The translations under genes and the position numbers were made by a program. A stretch of DNA of 64,000 bases, taken from assembly GCA_964386385.1 (NCBI GenBank), contig CAYLRN010000005.1:62001-126000 (forward strand), read 5' to 3'. The stretch is from RUG572 sp964386385 (GTDB taxonomy: Bacteria; Verrucomicrobiota; Kiritimatiellia; RFP12; UBA1067). The notes beneath the pieces are model-generated. The model saw nothing but the letters and a program-made list of their open reading frames with translations, made no database searches and was not told the origin of the DNA. Shown piece after piece: positions 51,608 through 62,900 of the stretch (the stretch's first letter is position 1; every line of letters begins with the position of its first letter).

Positions 51608-53347
51608 ATGAAGGTACAGGAAATCAAGGACAAGTTCGCCGAAGTGCAGAAGATGGGCGTGCCGCTTGGCGAGAAGACGGTCTCCGCGCTGAAGGACCTG
51701 GAGAACCCGCACTACACGATAACCTTGAGCGGCGAATTCCAGGTCGGGAAGTCGACGCTCCTGAACAAGGTCATGCTCGGATCTGACGTCCTGCTGACCG
51801 AGGGCGTGGGACTGCCGACGACGGCGATTCCCTGCAAGATCGTCCATGCGCCGACGAAGGAGCTGACGGTAGTCTACCGCGACGCCGCGAAGGCGCCTGC
51901 GCACTACTTCGGCGAGGCGATCACGGACACGCTGCTGCGTTCGCTTACGACGGCGCAGACGGAGGAGGCGCGTCTCGATCTGTCCAGGGAAATCCGCCAC
52001 GTACGGCTTGGCCTGCCGGTGGAGGCTTTGCGCACGTACACGTTCTTCGACACGCCCGGCGTGAACGACCCGAACGTCGAGCTCATCGAGCGCACGACGG
52101 CGGAGACGCTGCCGGCGTCCGACATCGTGCTTCTCGTCGTCGACGCGCAGAAGCAGCTTTCCGCCCCCGCGATGTCGTACCTCCGGCGGGCGGTGTTCTC
52201 CGCCGGCATGACCCGCGTGATGGTTCTTGCGTCGTACCGTCCGTCGTACTGCATGGAGCCGGAGAACCGCCAGCTTGTGCTGGAGACCATTCGCGCCCAG
52301 CTCGCCTCGATCGGACGCGACTACGTGCCGGTGGTGTCCTACACGTTCGACGAATCGGTGGAAGGGGACATACTGCGCGGGCCTGCGCAGATCATGGAGG
52401 CGATACTCCGCTACGTCGCGGAGAACAAGGAGGCGGCCAAGGTCGACAAACTGGCGCACTTCCTCTCCGCCGACGTCGTTAAGTACGTCGAGTCGCTCAA
52501 GGCGTCGATCGAGGTGAGCGGAAAGAGCAAGGAGGAAATCGCCGCGCTGGAGCGGAAGATCGAGAGCGTAGCCCGCGAACTTGACGCGGAGTACAACCGG
52601 ACGCTCAACGAATTCGCCGGCGAGTACGACGGCATCCACCGCCGTATGAACGACCGGCTGCAGTTCGCGCTTTTCGACGAAGCCGACCCGGATTCGGCAG
52701 TCAACCTCTTCGTGAAGGAGTTCGACGGGATGACGGACCCGTCGGAGATACGCGAACACGTCGACGTCGCCGTCGAGTCCGCCGCGCACATGGTGCAGTC
52801 CAAACTGGTCGACGTTTCTTGCGAGTTCTCACGCGAACTGGAAAGGACGCTTGGGGTTGTTGACGAACGCGCGCGGAACGCGGCATCGGCCATTGCGATT
52901 TCGACGGAGTTCGAGCCGACTGTCAGCGGAGGCTGGGCGGGGAGGCTCAATCCGAAGCTCGTCCGGGTGCTGGAAGTAGGCGCCACGACGCTCTTCATGG
53001 GCCCGCTCTACGGCGTGGTGGCGTATTTCCTCGACCGCGTGCCGGTGATCAGGAACATACTGCCGTCCAATCTCGTTTCCCGCATGGCGCTCGGCTCTCT
53101 GAAGCAGTCTTTCCGCGAGTCGCTGACGGCGGCATATCACGGAATGCTCGACCAGATGAAGGCGTCCGTGGAGGCGGTGAAGCAGGGCATTCGCGAACTC
53201 TACGCCGAGATCTACGACGAGAAGATCGCGCCGTACAAGGAGGCCATTGCGGTCGGCGCCGGCAAGGTGCTGACCGAGGAGTCGCTGGCGGAGACGCGCG
53301 AGCGGATCGGGACGCTTGAGAGGTTCGTCGCCGAAACGGCGGTCTGA
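51608..53347 (+). CDS. Dynamin-like GTPase 1
   Basis: 579 residues. P-loop GEFQVGKST at 42-50, a threonine-containing G2 (GVGLPTTAIPC), G3 DTPG at 148-151, then VLLVVDAQKQLS; a standard G4 (T/N)KxD is not visible (VMVLASYRPSY at that place). Long helices follow (about 290-440) and a hydrophobic paddle-like region at about 457-490 (TTLFMGPLYGVVAYFLDRVPVIRNIL). The arrangement equals bacterial dynamin-like proteins that bind and deform membranes. It has the usual G1-G3 distance of about 100 residues, unlike the three GTPases downstream. Confidence 0.82.
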   Translation: MKVQEIKDKFAEVQKMGVPLGEKTVSALKDLENPHYTITLSGEFQVGKSTLLNKVMLGSDVLLTEGVGLPTTAIPCKIVHAPTKELTVVYRDAAKAPAHYFGEAITDTLLRSLTTAQTEEARLDLSREIRHVRLGLPVEALRTYTFFDTPGVNDPNVELIERTTAETLPASDIVLLVVDAQKQLSAPAMSYLRRAVFSAGMTRVMVLASYRPSYCMEPENRQLVLETIRAQLASIGRDYVPVVSYTFDESVEGDILRGPAQIMEAILRYVAENKEAAKVDKLAHFLSADVVKYVESLKASIEVSGKSKEEIAALERKIESVARELDAEYNRTLNEFAGEYDGIHRRMNDRLQFALFDEADPDSAVNLFVKEFDGMTDPSEIREHVDVAVESAAHMVQSKLVDVSCEFSRELERTLGVVDERARNAASAIAISTEFEPTVSGGWAGRLNPKLVRVLEVGATTLFMGPLYGVVAYFLDRVPVIRNILPSNLVSRMALGSLKQSFRESLTAAYHGMLDQMKASVEAVKQGIRELYAEIYDEKIAPYKEAIAVGAGKVLTEESLAETRERIGTLERFVAETAV

Positions 53348-53359
53348 CGGAGGTGAGCC

Positions 53360-54331
53360 ATGTCTGAAAGCAACGCCTACGTTCCATCGTTTCTGTCGTC
53401 CACGACGCCGACGGTCTCCGTCGCGCATGGCGGCGTCCCGCCGGACGAGAGCTTCTGGAATTCGATTGTGCATCCCGAAGACCGTCAGGCGATCGCCGCG
53501 CTTGAGAGCATTCCCGCGCTGGCGTCCATCTGCAAGGCCATCCACGACAAGGCAATAGAGAAGTACGCGCGCATGGCGCAGATAGGCGGCGGCGTCCGCC
53601 TGGGCGTCCGGCAGATGCCGAAGCTGTACGGACTTCTCGTCGACGTCTGCGATGCGTTCGGCATGAGGGAGATTCCGGAGTTCTATCTCCAGATGGACCG
53701 CTCGCCGAACGCCTACACGCAGGGCGAATCGCATCCGATGATCACCATCACGTCCGGACTTGCCGAAATCATGTCCGACGACGACATCCGGACGGTACTG
53801 GCGCATGAATGCGGGCACATCCTGTTCCATCACCTCCGCTACAAGCTGGCGGCCAGGCTTGTCTTCGCGGGAGTGAACTCCACGCTTGGGCGCCTGGCGA
53901 ACCTGGCGGCGTTCGGATCGCTCTCCGCGCTGGAGCAGTGCATCTACCGGTGGGAGCGGATGTCGGAGTATTCCGCGGACCGCGCCGCGCTGCTCTTCAC
54001 CGGGAACGTGAAGAAGGCGCTGCGCGTCCAGATGCTCCTCGCCGGCGGCCTGCGCGAACTGCCGGACGCGATCGACCTCGACGAGTATGTGCGGCAGGCG
54101 GAGGACTTTTCGCGGATGTTCAGGGCCGGCGACGCGCAGGGGTGGCTTGGAAACCTGTCGGTGATGGGGATGGACCATCCCTACACGTCGGACCGATGCC
54201 TGGAGCTCGTCTCGTTCGGCCGGCGGAGCGACTTCAAGGTCGCGGCGCAGCGCCTTGGCACGTACAGCTGCCCGCAGTGCGGCGGGCGAATGCGGTCGAT
54301 GACGATGTGCGAGAACGGCCATTTCTGCTGA
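53360..54331 (+). CDS. M48-type metalloprotease with C-terminal zinc ribbon
   Basis: 323 residues. The zinc motif HECGH (149-153) in VLAHECGHILFHHLRYK and the downstream ligand motif SEYSADRAALLF fit the M48/HtpX group. The domain start LYGLLVDVCDAFGMREIPEFYLQMDRSPNAYTQG is typical. There are no strong membrane helices, so it is probably cytosolic. The last 25 residues form a zinc ribbon (YSCPQCGGRMRSMTMCENGHFC), which may bind the substrate. It lies between two dynamin-like genes, 12 bp after the first, and may process GTPases or damaged membrane proteins. Confidence 0.85.
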   Translation: MSESNAYVPSFLSSTTPTVSVAHGGVPPDESFWNSIVHPEDRQAIAALESIPALASICKAIHDKAIEKYARMAQIGGGVRLGVRQMPKLYGLLVDVCDAFGMREIPEFYLQMDRSPNAYTQGESHPMITITSGLAEIMSDDDIRTVLAHECGHILFHHLRYKLAARLVFAGVNSTLGRLANLAAFGSLSALEQCIYRWERMSEYSADRAALLFTGNVKKALRVQMLLAGGLRELPDAIDLDEYVRQAEDFSRMFRAGDAQGWLGNLSVMGMDHPYTSDRCLELVSFGRRSDFKVAAQRLGTYSCPQCGGRMRSMTMCENGHFC

Positions 54332-54369
54332 TGGAAACTTAAAGCGAAGCAAATGAAAGGAGCAGTCAT

Positions 54370-56892
54370 ATGTGCGCTGCAATGAAAATGGATTCAGAGA
54401 CGTACGAGGTGAAGAGAAACGCCTTGATTGGAATCATCGAAGGCGTCATGGAACGGTCGAATGACCTTCCCGGCAAGACGCGCGGCGAGCTGGCAGAGGT
54501 CGTCGGGAAACTGAAGCGCAACAGCTTTGAAATCGCCCTCGTGGGCGAATTCCAGGGCGGGAAGTCCACGACTTTCGACGCCATCTGCGATGGACGGGAG
54601 ATCTCTCCGCGCGGCGTCGGCGTCAAGACGAGCGCCTGCAAGATCTCCGCGCAGTCGATTCCGGAAGGAGAGGAGGAATATGCCGACCTCGCGTGGAAGA
54701 CGGACGACGAGCTGATGCTCACGATGTACGACATCGTATGCGACAACCTTCGAGACGACAAGGATGGCCATGCGCTCTTTCCCGACAAGATGCCGGAAAC
54801 GCTTCCGTCGCTGTCGGACGCACGTGTCCGCGAATACGCGGAGAAGGCCATACGCTCCGAATGGGAAAAGTACAGCAAGAACATCGTGGGCTACGACAGG
54901 GAGGGCAACGGCAAGCTCGACCTTCTGCAGATTTCGACCCTGATCTTGAAGTGGTATGGAACGCCGGAGCTCGACGAGCTGCGGGCGCGGACGCGAGTCG
55001 TGCTTGAGGACATCAAGTCTCTAGTGGCCTTTCCGCACAAATGGGCCATCCGCTGGCAGAAGGACCGCGAGAACACGGACTGGGCGTTCAATGAGATTCC
55101 GTTCGTCTTCCTCGGCGAAGTCAACTGCTACGTCCATTGCAAGAACCTCGAACGCCTTGGCTGCGTCATCACCGACTGCCCCGGCCTTTTCGCAGGCCCG
55201 TGGGACACGGAAGTGGCTCGAAAGGCCATGCTCAAGGCGGATGCGATTCTCTACCTGATCGGCGGTGAGAAGCAGATGACGGCAGCCGACATGCGCGTCC
55301 TTTCCGAAATCTGCAAGAGGCAGCAGGCGCACAAACTCTTCTTCGCCATCAACGCGCGTTTGTCAAAGGCGCACGTCGAACACAATCTCCGCCCCACCGA
55401 TTTCAGCATGATCAAGGGAAAGGGAATCGCAGTCGAGCGCGAAGAGGAAATCTGCGTCTTCAACGCTGCGCTTGCGTTCAACGCCAAGACGATGCCTGCC
55501 GACCCGGTGGCGTGGGGCAAGACCGTACGCCATGCGCTTGCGCAGTATCTTGAACTTGACGCATTCGACGAGAACGACGCCGCCCGTGTCGGGGAACTCC
55601 AGCGGAATCCCGCGGAGATGTACAAGGCGTCCGATCTGGCGGGGATTCTCGCCAAGATAGAGATGGACATCATCAACAAGAAGTTCGAGAGCATTCTCGT
55701 CACGGGCGGCCTTGACAAGGCCCGCATGGCGCTGGACGCGCTCAACGGCACCCTGGCGGCCAAGGAGGCTGCCGCGAAGAAAAAACTTGAAGACGTCAAG
55801 GCGGACGAGCAGAGGGCGCATGAACGGCTGTCGAAGTTCAAGGCGTTTGTTTCGTCTTCAGTCGAAGAGGCTCTGTACGACAGGATCAGCGCGGACGACG
55901 TCGCCAATGACTTCTGGCGTGCGGTCTACTTCGACAATATCGACGCCTATTCGGACGAGATCTGCGACATCATCAAGCGGCAGCTTTCGAGCTCTAGGAA
56001 CTTGTTCAAGATCATATGGGAACACTGCAAGAACAAGTTTTCCGACTATGAGGACAACGAGGAGCTTAAAGGCATCTTGTCCGAGCCGACCGAATCCGCG
56101 ATGAACAAGGTTTGCGTGGACACGGCGGAAGGCTGGATGTCCAAGTTGGCCGACGGGCAGAACGGACGATTCACAAGCAACTACGGCAAGACTCTTGAAC
56201 GCATTAAAAAGGACGCCGAACGGGAATGGAAGGAGAAGTACGCAATCGGCAGCGACTTGCTGAACGGGCTCGCGATGGAGTTCCCGACTGTGACTGGGAC
56301 GCTTCCCGAAATCGTCAGTGGCGACGGATGCGTTGGAAGCATCGACGTCCGCGGCATGGCGGTCGGAGTGTTCTTCAAAAGACTGCTCATGGTCATTGTC
56401 GGGACCGTGGCGGCAGGCCTGGCACCATTGCTTGTGGGACTCGTAATCACCACCGTGACAGCATTCGCCCCCTTTGTGTGGGGTGGAATGGCCGTTGCCG
56501 CAATTTTTGCGAGTGGAAAACTTGTGGATGTCTGGCTGAAGTGCGAAGACAAGATCATGTCGGGAATCACTGACAGGATTCGCCCGAAACTGGCGATGCT
56601 CCTACGCGACGAGTTCAAGAAACATCAGCATGAGATTCAGGACGGAATGAAGGAGTCCGTCTTGAAGGGAATGCTTGATGAATTGTTCAAGCGTTGCAAG
56701 GCGGCTCTTGGCAAACTGGAGGCTGACCTCAACAAGCGAGCAGAAGACCTGGTTGCCTCCGTGAAGAAGAGCGAGGCGGAGAAGATACTGGAAGCGGAGA
56801 ATGCGAAGAAAGTTCGTACGGAGCAGATCGAGCCCGCGCGCGCGGAAATCGCCGCGTTCGCGGAAGACCTTAAGCCGTACTTCGAGCAATGA
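54370..56892 (+). CDS. Dynamin-like GTPase 2
   Basis: 840 residues; AAAGGAG at 54357-54363 supports ATG 54370. P-loop GEFQGGKST at 59-67, G2 region SPRGVGVKTSACKI, G3 DCPGLFAG at 269-276, then ILYLIGGEKQM. At the G4 place stands FFAINARLSK instead of (T/N)KxD. About 200 residues separate G1 and G3, twice the normal value, filled by a helical insert (LPSLSDARVREYAEKAIRSEWEKYSK, KWYGTPELDELRARTRVVLEDIKSLVAFPHKWAIRWQKD). A coiled coil (460-495) and a hydrophobic region (667-720) follow, as in membrane-active dynamins. Paralogue of 57230 and 59943. Confidence 0.8.
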   Translation: MCAAMKMDSETYEVKRNALIGIIEGVMERSNDLPGKTRGELAEVVGKLKRNSFEIALVGEFQGGKSTTFDAICDGREISPRGVGVKTSACKISAQSIPEGEEEYADLAWKTDDELMLTMYDIVCDNLRDDKDGHALFPDKMPETLPSLSDARVREYAEKAIRSEWEKYSKNIVGYDREGNGKLDLLQISTLILKWYGTPELDELRARTRVVLEDIKSLVAFPHKWAIRWQKDRENTDWAFNEIPFVFLGEVNCYVHCKNLERLGCVITDCPGLFAGPWDTEVARKAMLKADAILYLIGGEKQMTAADMRVLSEICKRQQAHKLFFAINARLSKAHVEHNLRPTDFSMIKGKGIAVEREEEICVFNAALAFNAKTMPADPVAWGKTVRHALAQYLELDAFDENDAARVGELQRNPAEMYKASDLAGILAKIEMDIINKKFESILVTGGLDKARMALDALNGTLAAKEAAAKKKLEDVKADEQRAHERLSKFKAFVSSSVEEALYDRISADDVANDFWRAVYFDNIDAYSDEICDIIKRQLSSSRNLFKIIWEHCKNKFSDYEDNEELKGILSEPTESAMNKVCVDTAEGWMSKLADGQNGRFTSNYGKTLERIKKDAEREWKEKYAIGSDLLNGLAMEFPTVTGTLPEIVSGDGCVGSIDVRGMAVGVFFKRLLMVIVGTVAAGLAPLLVGLVITTVTAFAPFVWGGMAVAAIFASGKLVDVWLKCEDKIMSGITDRIRPKLAMLLRDEFKKHQHEIQDGMKESVLKGMLDELFKRCKAALGKLEADLNKRAEDLVASVKKSEAEKILEAENAKKVRTEQIEPARAEIAAFAEDLKPYFEQ

Positions 56893-56917
56893 CACCGTTG
56901 GTTGACACAGTGCCAAT

Positions 56918-57192
56918 GGGAGGGTCGCGCTCCTGCGCGACCGATACGGGAACTGCGGACGCGCAGGAGCGCGTCCCTCCCGTGGCCAGTCGCATGGCAC
57001 GGCGCGTCCCTCCCATGGCCAGTCGCATGGACACGGAGCGTCCCTCCCGTGGCCAGTCGCATCTGCCGTCGCTTGTGCACGGCCGGTGGCGAAAGGCGTA
57101 ATCGGCAGGGTGGTCGCCCCGCGACCGCTGTCGCCTTGCGACGCAGAAAACGGATAGCGTGAATTGGGAGGGTCGCGCTCCTGCGCGACCGA
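56918..57192. repeat. Stem-loop and GTGGCCAGTCGCAT repeats
   Basis: The 337-bp gap 56893-57229 holds a GGGAGGGTCGCG palindrome at 56918, three direct copies of CGTCCCTCCC(G/A)TGGCCAGTCGCAT between about 56972 and 57062, and a second palindrome at 57163-57191. No gene is seen in it. Confidence 0.75.
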
Positions 57193-57229
57193 GTCCCGAA
57201 CAATGATGTCAAAAGAAAGGATGATTCAG

Positions 57230-59881
57230 ATGTCTGAAAAGAAGAAGATGACGCCGGAAGTCTACGAGGAGAAGAGAAACAAGTTGATCGATCTCCTGGG
57301 AGAGTGTTCGGAGAGGCTGGACGACCAGGCGGAGGTGACGAAGAGCGCGCTCGGAGGCATCTGCGAGGCGACGGGCGAAAGGCTGAACGCCATCGCGGAC
57401 GACCTTCGACGCAACAGTTTTGAAATCGTCCTCGTCGGCGAATTCCAGGGCGGCAAGTCCACGACGTTCGACGCAATCTGCGACGGACGCGACATCTCGC
57501 CCCGCGGCATCGGGATCAAGATGAGCGCCTGCCGCATCTCCGCCCAGTCCGTACCGGAAGAGACGGAAGAATGCGCGGTTCTCAACTGGAAGTCCGACGA
57601 CGACCTCATGCTGACGATATACGAGTTCATCCGGGATTTCGTCAGCGATAACCTTGCCGACGACGAGGAGGCCGTGCGCCTTTTTCCGCAGGACCCGCCT
57701 GAAAAACTGCCGTCCCTCTCCAATCGGCGCGTTCGCGAACTGGCGGAGCGGGCGATTCACCGGGAATGGGAGATCTACCGCAAGGTGCCGGGATCGTATG
57801 GCGGCGAGGAAGACGGCCGACTTGACCTTCTCAAGATTGCGACGCTCATCTTGAAGTACCATGGGACGCCTGAACTGGAAAGGCTGCGGAAGAGGGAACG
57901 GATCGGAATTGAAGAGCTCAAGCCGCTTGTCGTGTTTCCGCAGGGCTGGGCGATGCGCTGGCAGAAGGACGGAGAGAACGCGGCGTGGACGTTGACGGAG
58001 AGCGCGTTTGCGTTCCTCGGAAGCGCCGACTGCCATATCCACAGTCCGAACCTTGAGCGGCTTGGGTGTGTCGTCACGGACTGCCCTGGCCTTTTCGCGG
58101 GGCCTTGGGACACGAAGATCGCACAGGAGGCCATGGAACGCGCCGATGCGATTCTCTATCTCATGCGCGGGAACAAGACGATTGGCGACGAAGACGTGCG
58201 GGCGTTGCGTGAAATTCTGCGGAATCAGCAGGGCGACAAGCTGTTCTTCGCGATCAACGCGAATGGAAGTCCTGTCGATCGCGGGGACGAAGGGCTATTG
58301 TGCGTTCGGCAGAACGTCATCGAGAATCTGCGCGAAACGGATCTTTCCATGCTTCAGCGCATCGGCGTCAAGAACGTCAATGGCGCAGAGGGCCTTGACG
58401 TCTTCAACGCCCTGCTCGCCTTCAAGTCAAAGGAAGCGCGGGGGGAGGGCGAAGAGGCGTTCAAACGGTGGCGAAGAGTCGTGGAAGAGGCTCTGCAGAA
58501 CTATCTGGGGCTGAATCTATACGACGACGAAGACGAAAAGAGGATTCGAGAACTGCTGACGGACTGCAAGAAACTGGAGGAGGCGTCGGACTTTCCCGCG
58601 ATTCGCCGAAAGATAGAAACGGACATCGTCGGGCGGAAGTTCGAGCGCGTCCTTGTAGACCGCGGAACGCTGCAGATGTCCTATGCGCTCAAGGATGTCG
58701 ACGGAAAACTGGGGCGACTGGAGGACGCCGCAAAAGACAATCTGGAAGCAAAGAAGCGCGAGGTTGAAGCGGCTAGGCGGAAGTTGAAGGAGTTCCAGGA
58801 CTTTGTCGAAGACGGCATGAAGAAGACCCTGAACGAATCGGATGGCGCAGAGGTTGTCTGTCGGGACTGCTACGACAGCGTTTTCACCGACAACGTCAGG
58901 AGCTATGAGAACGAGGTGTCGGAGGCCATTGCAGAGGCGCTTACAAGAAACTTTGCGAATATCTTCTGCCTAGGATGGGAGGATGCGTGTAATCGTCTGA
59001 AAAAGGGATGGAACGCCTTTTGCAATTTCTTCAGGTCCAAGGAAAAGGAGTTCGTACCTGACGACACGCAGTTCAGGGCAATTCTGGAACCTTCCATTCG
59101 TTCTGCGATGTGCAGGGTTGCAGCAGATGGAATGCGCGGATGGGTTGTGCGCGTCTCGCAGGGGTTGGACAACAGGTTTTCAAAGACCTATGGACGCTCT
59201 TTGAAGCGTCTGCAAGAAGAGATTGCCAAACGATGGAAGACGATGGTCGACGACATTCAGCCATGGTGTGGCGTCCTTGCCGGAATGGACATGGACGTGT
59301 CGCGAATAGGGGCGATTCAAGGCACTTCCGAGATTGTGTCAACCGGCGGCGCTGAATCGTACAAAATCAAGGAAGTGGTTCATGGCTTAGCTTTTTGGTC
59401 TTCCATTTACATAATACTTTATGCCGTTGTATTGGGACCTGTCCTTGCCATTATTGGAGTCATAAAGGACATATTGAATGACATATGGAATGGACCGGAT
59501 GATTCTCCCGGCATCGGTTTCCGACAGATCATCAAGTTGCAGGCGAAAAATCTCATTACTCCTAAACTGCGCGAACCGCTGACGAATGCCTTTTGCAAAA
59601 AAGACAACATGAAGCAGGTGCTCCCCGAAATCGGTGAAAAAGTCCTGCGCCGCATCCTCGACCGAATTCTCGAAAACTGCCGCGACGCACTGGCGGATCA
59701 AAGGAGGCGTTTTGAGGAGAACGTCATAAGGCTTCTTGCCGCATATGAACTCGCGCTGGAGGAGCGCCGGCGGATCGCCGCAATTGCGAGGGAGGTCCGA
59801 GAAACGGTCATCGCCCCCATGCAGAAGAAGTCCGATGCTTTCAACGAGGGGCTTCTGCCGTACTTCAGGGAGAATGAATAG
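57230..59881 (+). CDS. Dynamin-like GTPase 3
   Basis: 883 residues from ATG 57230, with AAGAAAGG (57213-57220) as ribosome-binding site; further in-frame ATGs upstream are closer to the repeat. P-loop GEFQGGKST at 70-78, DISPRGIGIKMSACRI, G3 DCPGLFAGPWDT near 285, and FFAINANGSP at the G4 position. The long G1-G3 insert matches that of the protein at 54370. Coiled coil at about 500-540; hydrophobic segment at 723-750 (FWSSIYIILYAVVLGPVLAIIGVI). Very similar to GTPase 2 over the first 430 residues and divergent afterwards, as expected for a hetero-oligomer. Confidence 0.8.
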   Translation: MSEKKKMTPEVYEEKRNKLIDLLGECSERLDDQAEVTKSALGGICEATGERLNAIADDLRRNSFEIVLVGEFQGGKSTTFDAICDGRDISPRGIGIKMSACRISAQSVPEETEECAVLNWKSDDDLMLTIYEFIRDFVSDNLADDEEAVRLFPQDPPEKLPSLSNRRVRELAERAIHREWEIYRKVPGSYGGEEDGRLDLLKIATLILKYHGTPELERLRKRERIGIEELKPLVVFPQGWAMRWQKDGENAAWTLTESAFAFLGSADCHIHSPNLERLGCVVTDCPGLFAGPWDTKIAQEAMERADAILYLMRGNKTIGDEDVRALREILRNQQGDKLFFAINANGSPVDRGDEGLLCVRQNVIENLRETDLSMLQRIGVKNVNGAEGLDVFNALLAFKSKEARGEGEEAFKRWRRVVEEALQNYLGLNLYDDEDEKRIRELLTDCKKLEEASDFPAIRRKIETDIVGRKFERVLVDRGTLQMSYALKDVDGKLGRLEDAAKDNLEAKKREVEAARRKLKEFQDFVEDGMKKTLNESDGAEVVCRDCYDSVFTDNVRSYENEVSEAIAEALTRNFANIFCLGWEDACNRLKKGWNAFCNFFRSKEKEFVPDDTQFRAILEPSIRSAMCRVAADGMRGWVVRVSQGLDNRFSKTYGRSLKRLQEEIAKRWKTMVDDIQPWCGVLAGMDMDVSRIGAIQGTSEIVSTGGAESYKIKEVVHGLAFWSSIYIILYAVVLGPVLAIIGVIKDILNDIWNGPDDSPGIGFRQIIKLQAKNLITPKLREPLTNAFCKKDNMKQVLPEIGEKVLRRILDRILENCRDALADQRRRFEENVIRLLAAYELALEERRRIAAIAREVRETVIAPMQKKSDAFNEGLLPYFRENE

Positions 59882-59901
59882 CCGCCGCCTTGGCGGCGGT
59901 G
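59882..59901 (+). other. GC-rich hairpin between GTPase genes 3 and 4
   Basis: CCGCCGCC, a TT turn and GGCGGCGG directly behind the stop codon of GTPase 3. There is no U-run, so it may trim mRNA or lower downstream expression rather than terminate. Confidence 0.4.
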
Positions 59902-59942
59902 AGCCGTGAAATGGACTTGCACGGAACATGAAGGAGAAAGCG

Positions 59943-62900
59943 ATGAAAGGCAATATGCGCGAACTGCTCCTGCTTGGAGACTTGCAGTGCGGGAAGTCGA
60001 CGACGTTCAACGCCATCTGCGACGGGCGTGAGATCTCGCCTCGCGGCGTCGGCATCAGGACGACCGGCTGTCCGATTTCCGTGCAGTCCATTTCTGCGAA
60101 CGAGGACGAATATGCTGAACTTGTCTGGAAGACGGATGACGAGCTCATGCTTGTGATGTACGACCTTGTGAGCGGCAACCTCGTCGATGACTGGAATGGA
60201 CGTGCGCTCTTCCCTTTTAAGCGACCGGAAAAATTGCCTTCGCTGTCTGACGCGTACGTTCGTGGATTTGCCCAGAAGGCCGTTCACTCCGAATGGGAGA
60301 GATATCGGGCCAATCCCTCGTATGTCACGGACATCAATCGTCTGTGGATTGCGACGTTGATCCTGAGGTTCTACGGAACCCTCAAACTCGACGAACTGCG
60401 GGCGCGGACGAAAGTCGCGCCTGACGACGTGAAGTCGCTGGCGGTCTTTCCTCCGGACTGGGGTCTTCGATGGCAGAAGGACGGCGAAGAGGCTTACTGG
60501 AGTCTCAAGAAAGTGGCTTTCGCCTTTCTGTCCAAAATCGTCTGCCACATCCATTCACAGGCGCTTGAACGCCTCGGATGCGTAGTTACGGACTGCCCAA
60601 GCCCATACGCCGGGGCGTTGGAGGCGGAATGCGCCCGAAGGACCATGGAAAAGGCCGACGCCATTCTCTACGTTCTCAACGGGCACAAGAATTTGTTCGA
60701 ATCCGAAATGCACAACCTCTCGCAGATGCGCGAAATCGGGTTGGCGCACAAGTTCATCTTCGCCATCAATGCGCGTTCGGCCAAGGCGAACATCGAACGC
60801 AATTTGCGCCCTGTGGATTTTGCCTGTCTTAGGAACGCGGGGTTTCCAATCGAACGCGAAGAGGACATCCCGGTGTTCAACTCCCTGCTCGCGTTCAACG
60901 CCAAGACGACGCCGTCCGATTCCTTCGCGTGGCGCAAGGAGACGCATTCGGCGCTTTCGATGTACCTCGGCCTTGAACCTTTTGACGATGATGACAGGGA
61001 TCAGATTCTGAAACTCAGCCAAGACAAGGCCGGACTGTACAAGGCGTCGGGGCTGGAGGCGGTTCTCGACGAAGTGGAGGATCGGCTATCCGCAGGGGAC
61101 TGCACACAGGGGCGTCATCTTGAAATCGCCCTTGTTGGCGAGTACCAGAACGGGAAGTCGACGATTTTCAACGCGATGCTGGGCGGACGCGACCTGTCGT
61201 CCCGCGGCGTGAACGCCAAAAGGAGCGCGTGCACGATCACCGCCTGCGCGCTTCCCCGGGACCAGGAGGAATATGCGGAGTTCGAGTGGCGTAGCGAGGC
61301 CATGCTAGATGAAATCGTCGCGATTGGCGGCGCGTCCGACGGTGTCGGCGACGAGGACGTCGCGCGTTTGGCGAAGCTGGTTTCGCGTTTCAGGAACTGC
61401 CCCGAACTTGCCCGGCTGCGAAAGACGGAGAGGATGCCGATAAAGGAGGCGCAGCGGCTTCTTGTCTATCCCGTGGACTGGGAGCCGCGCTGGATGCAGG
61501 ATGGTGGCGGCGGAACCTTCAAGTTCGATCAAATTGCGTGGGTGTTCATCGGGCGCGTCAAGTACCACGTTCACAGCAGGCTCCTGACCCGTCTCGGATG
61601 CGACCTCACGGACAGCCCAGGATTCGGCGCCGGCGAATGGGACGAGGCGCTCGCCCGCGCCGCGATTCTCCGCGCCGACGTGCTGGTATGCGTGCTGGAC
61701 AAGTCGAAGGCGATGACCTCGGCGTCGCCATACGTCAAGCGGCTGCGGTGGACAAGGGAGGTCGGAAAGGAGAATTCCATCGTGTATGCGCTGAACTCCG
61801 AGAAGTCGCGGGAGACGGCGGGCGAGTGGCAGAAGGTGAATGTTTCGACGCTGGAGACGAATGGCTTCGAGGTGGATGAATGGCAGGCGCCCGTGTTCAA
61901 CGCCGAACTCGGACGATATGCGGCCAAAATGCGTTCCGCGAATGACGACGCCTCCAGGAAAAACATCCTGAGAAACGCCTGTCCCGTCATGGGAAAGTGG
62001 CTGGAAGCCGGCTCGGAAGACCGCGCCATGGTGAAGGAACTGTGTCGGGATTCGAGAAGAATGTCGCGGGAAGCCGGCTTCGACGGTTTTCTCGACGCCG
62101 TGCGCAGGGCGGTGTCGGACTTCAGGGAGAAGGAGCGCGATGGCAGGCTTCGCGTTTCGCCGCTCGGCGTCGGAGAGGACGGCGCGCCGGTCGCCGAGAA
62201 CGGGTTCGCATGGGTGGACGATTCCTCGTTCATCTCCCGCCTGATGAAGGGTTGCCGCTGGAAGGCCGGGATTCCGCATGCCATTTGCCCGCATGTGGTT
62301 TCAGATGAAAAGGAAAGGGTATGGCGTCCCGCCCCCGGATACGTTTATGTGAATGGCAGACGAGACGAGTTTCGCGTGAAGTGGAAGCCGGGGCTTTCGC
62401 ATCCCGATTGCCCCAATGTGGTTTCGTCTAAAAGATCCGGCACGTGGAGTCCTGCGCCGGGGTATGCGTGGGTGGACGAGACGTCATGGACGACAAAGTG
62501 GAAGAAAGGCGTCAAGTGGAAGGCAGATCTGCGTCATCCGGCGGTGGAGCATGCTTTTTCACATGAGGAGGAGGGAACTTGGTGCGCGGATCCAGGATAC
62601 ATATGGCGGAAAAAGGGAGATGTACTTGCAGGTGTCAGATGGAAGTCCGGGCAGAAACATCCTGTTGTTCCGCACATAGTGTCCAGATCGAAAGAAGGAT
62701 ACTGGATTCCTGAAGAGGGATACGGGTGGCGGTTGCTGAGTAATCGGGACGAGCGAAAGGCCGAAGACGTTCATGAGGGGTGCAAGTGGCAACCCTATAA
62801 AGACCATCCATGTCTGCGGCATGTGTGTACTACAGGTACAGAAGGAGTTTGGAGTACAGATCCAGGGTATGTCTTTTCAGAATCCGGCAGCAGAGAGTCT

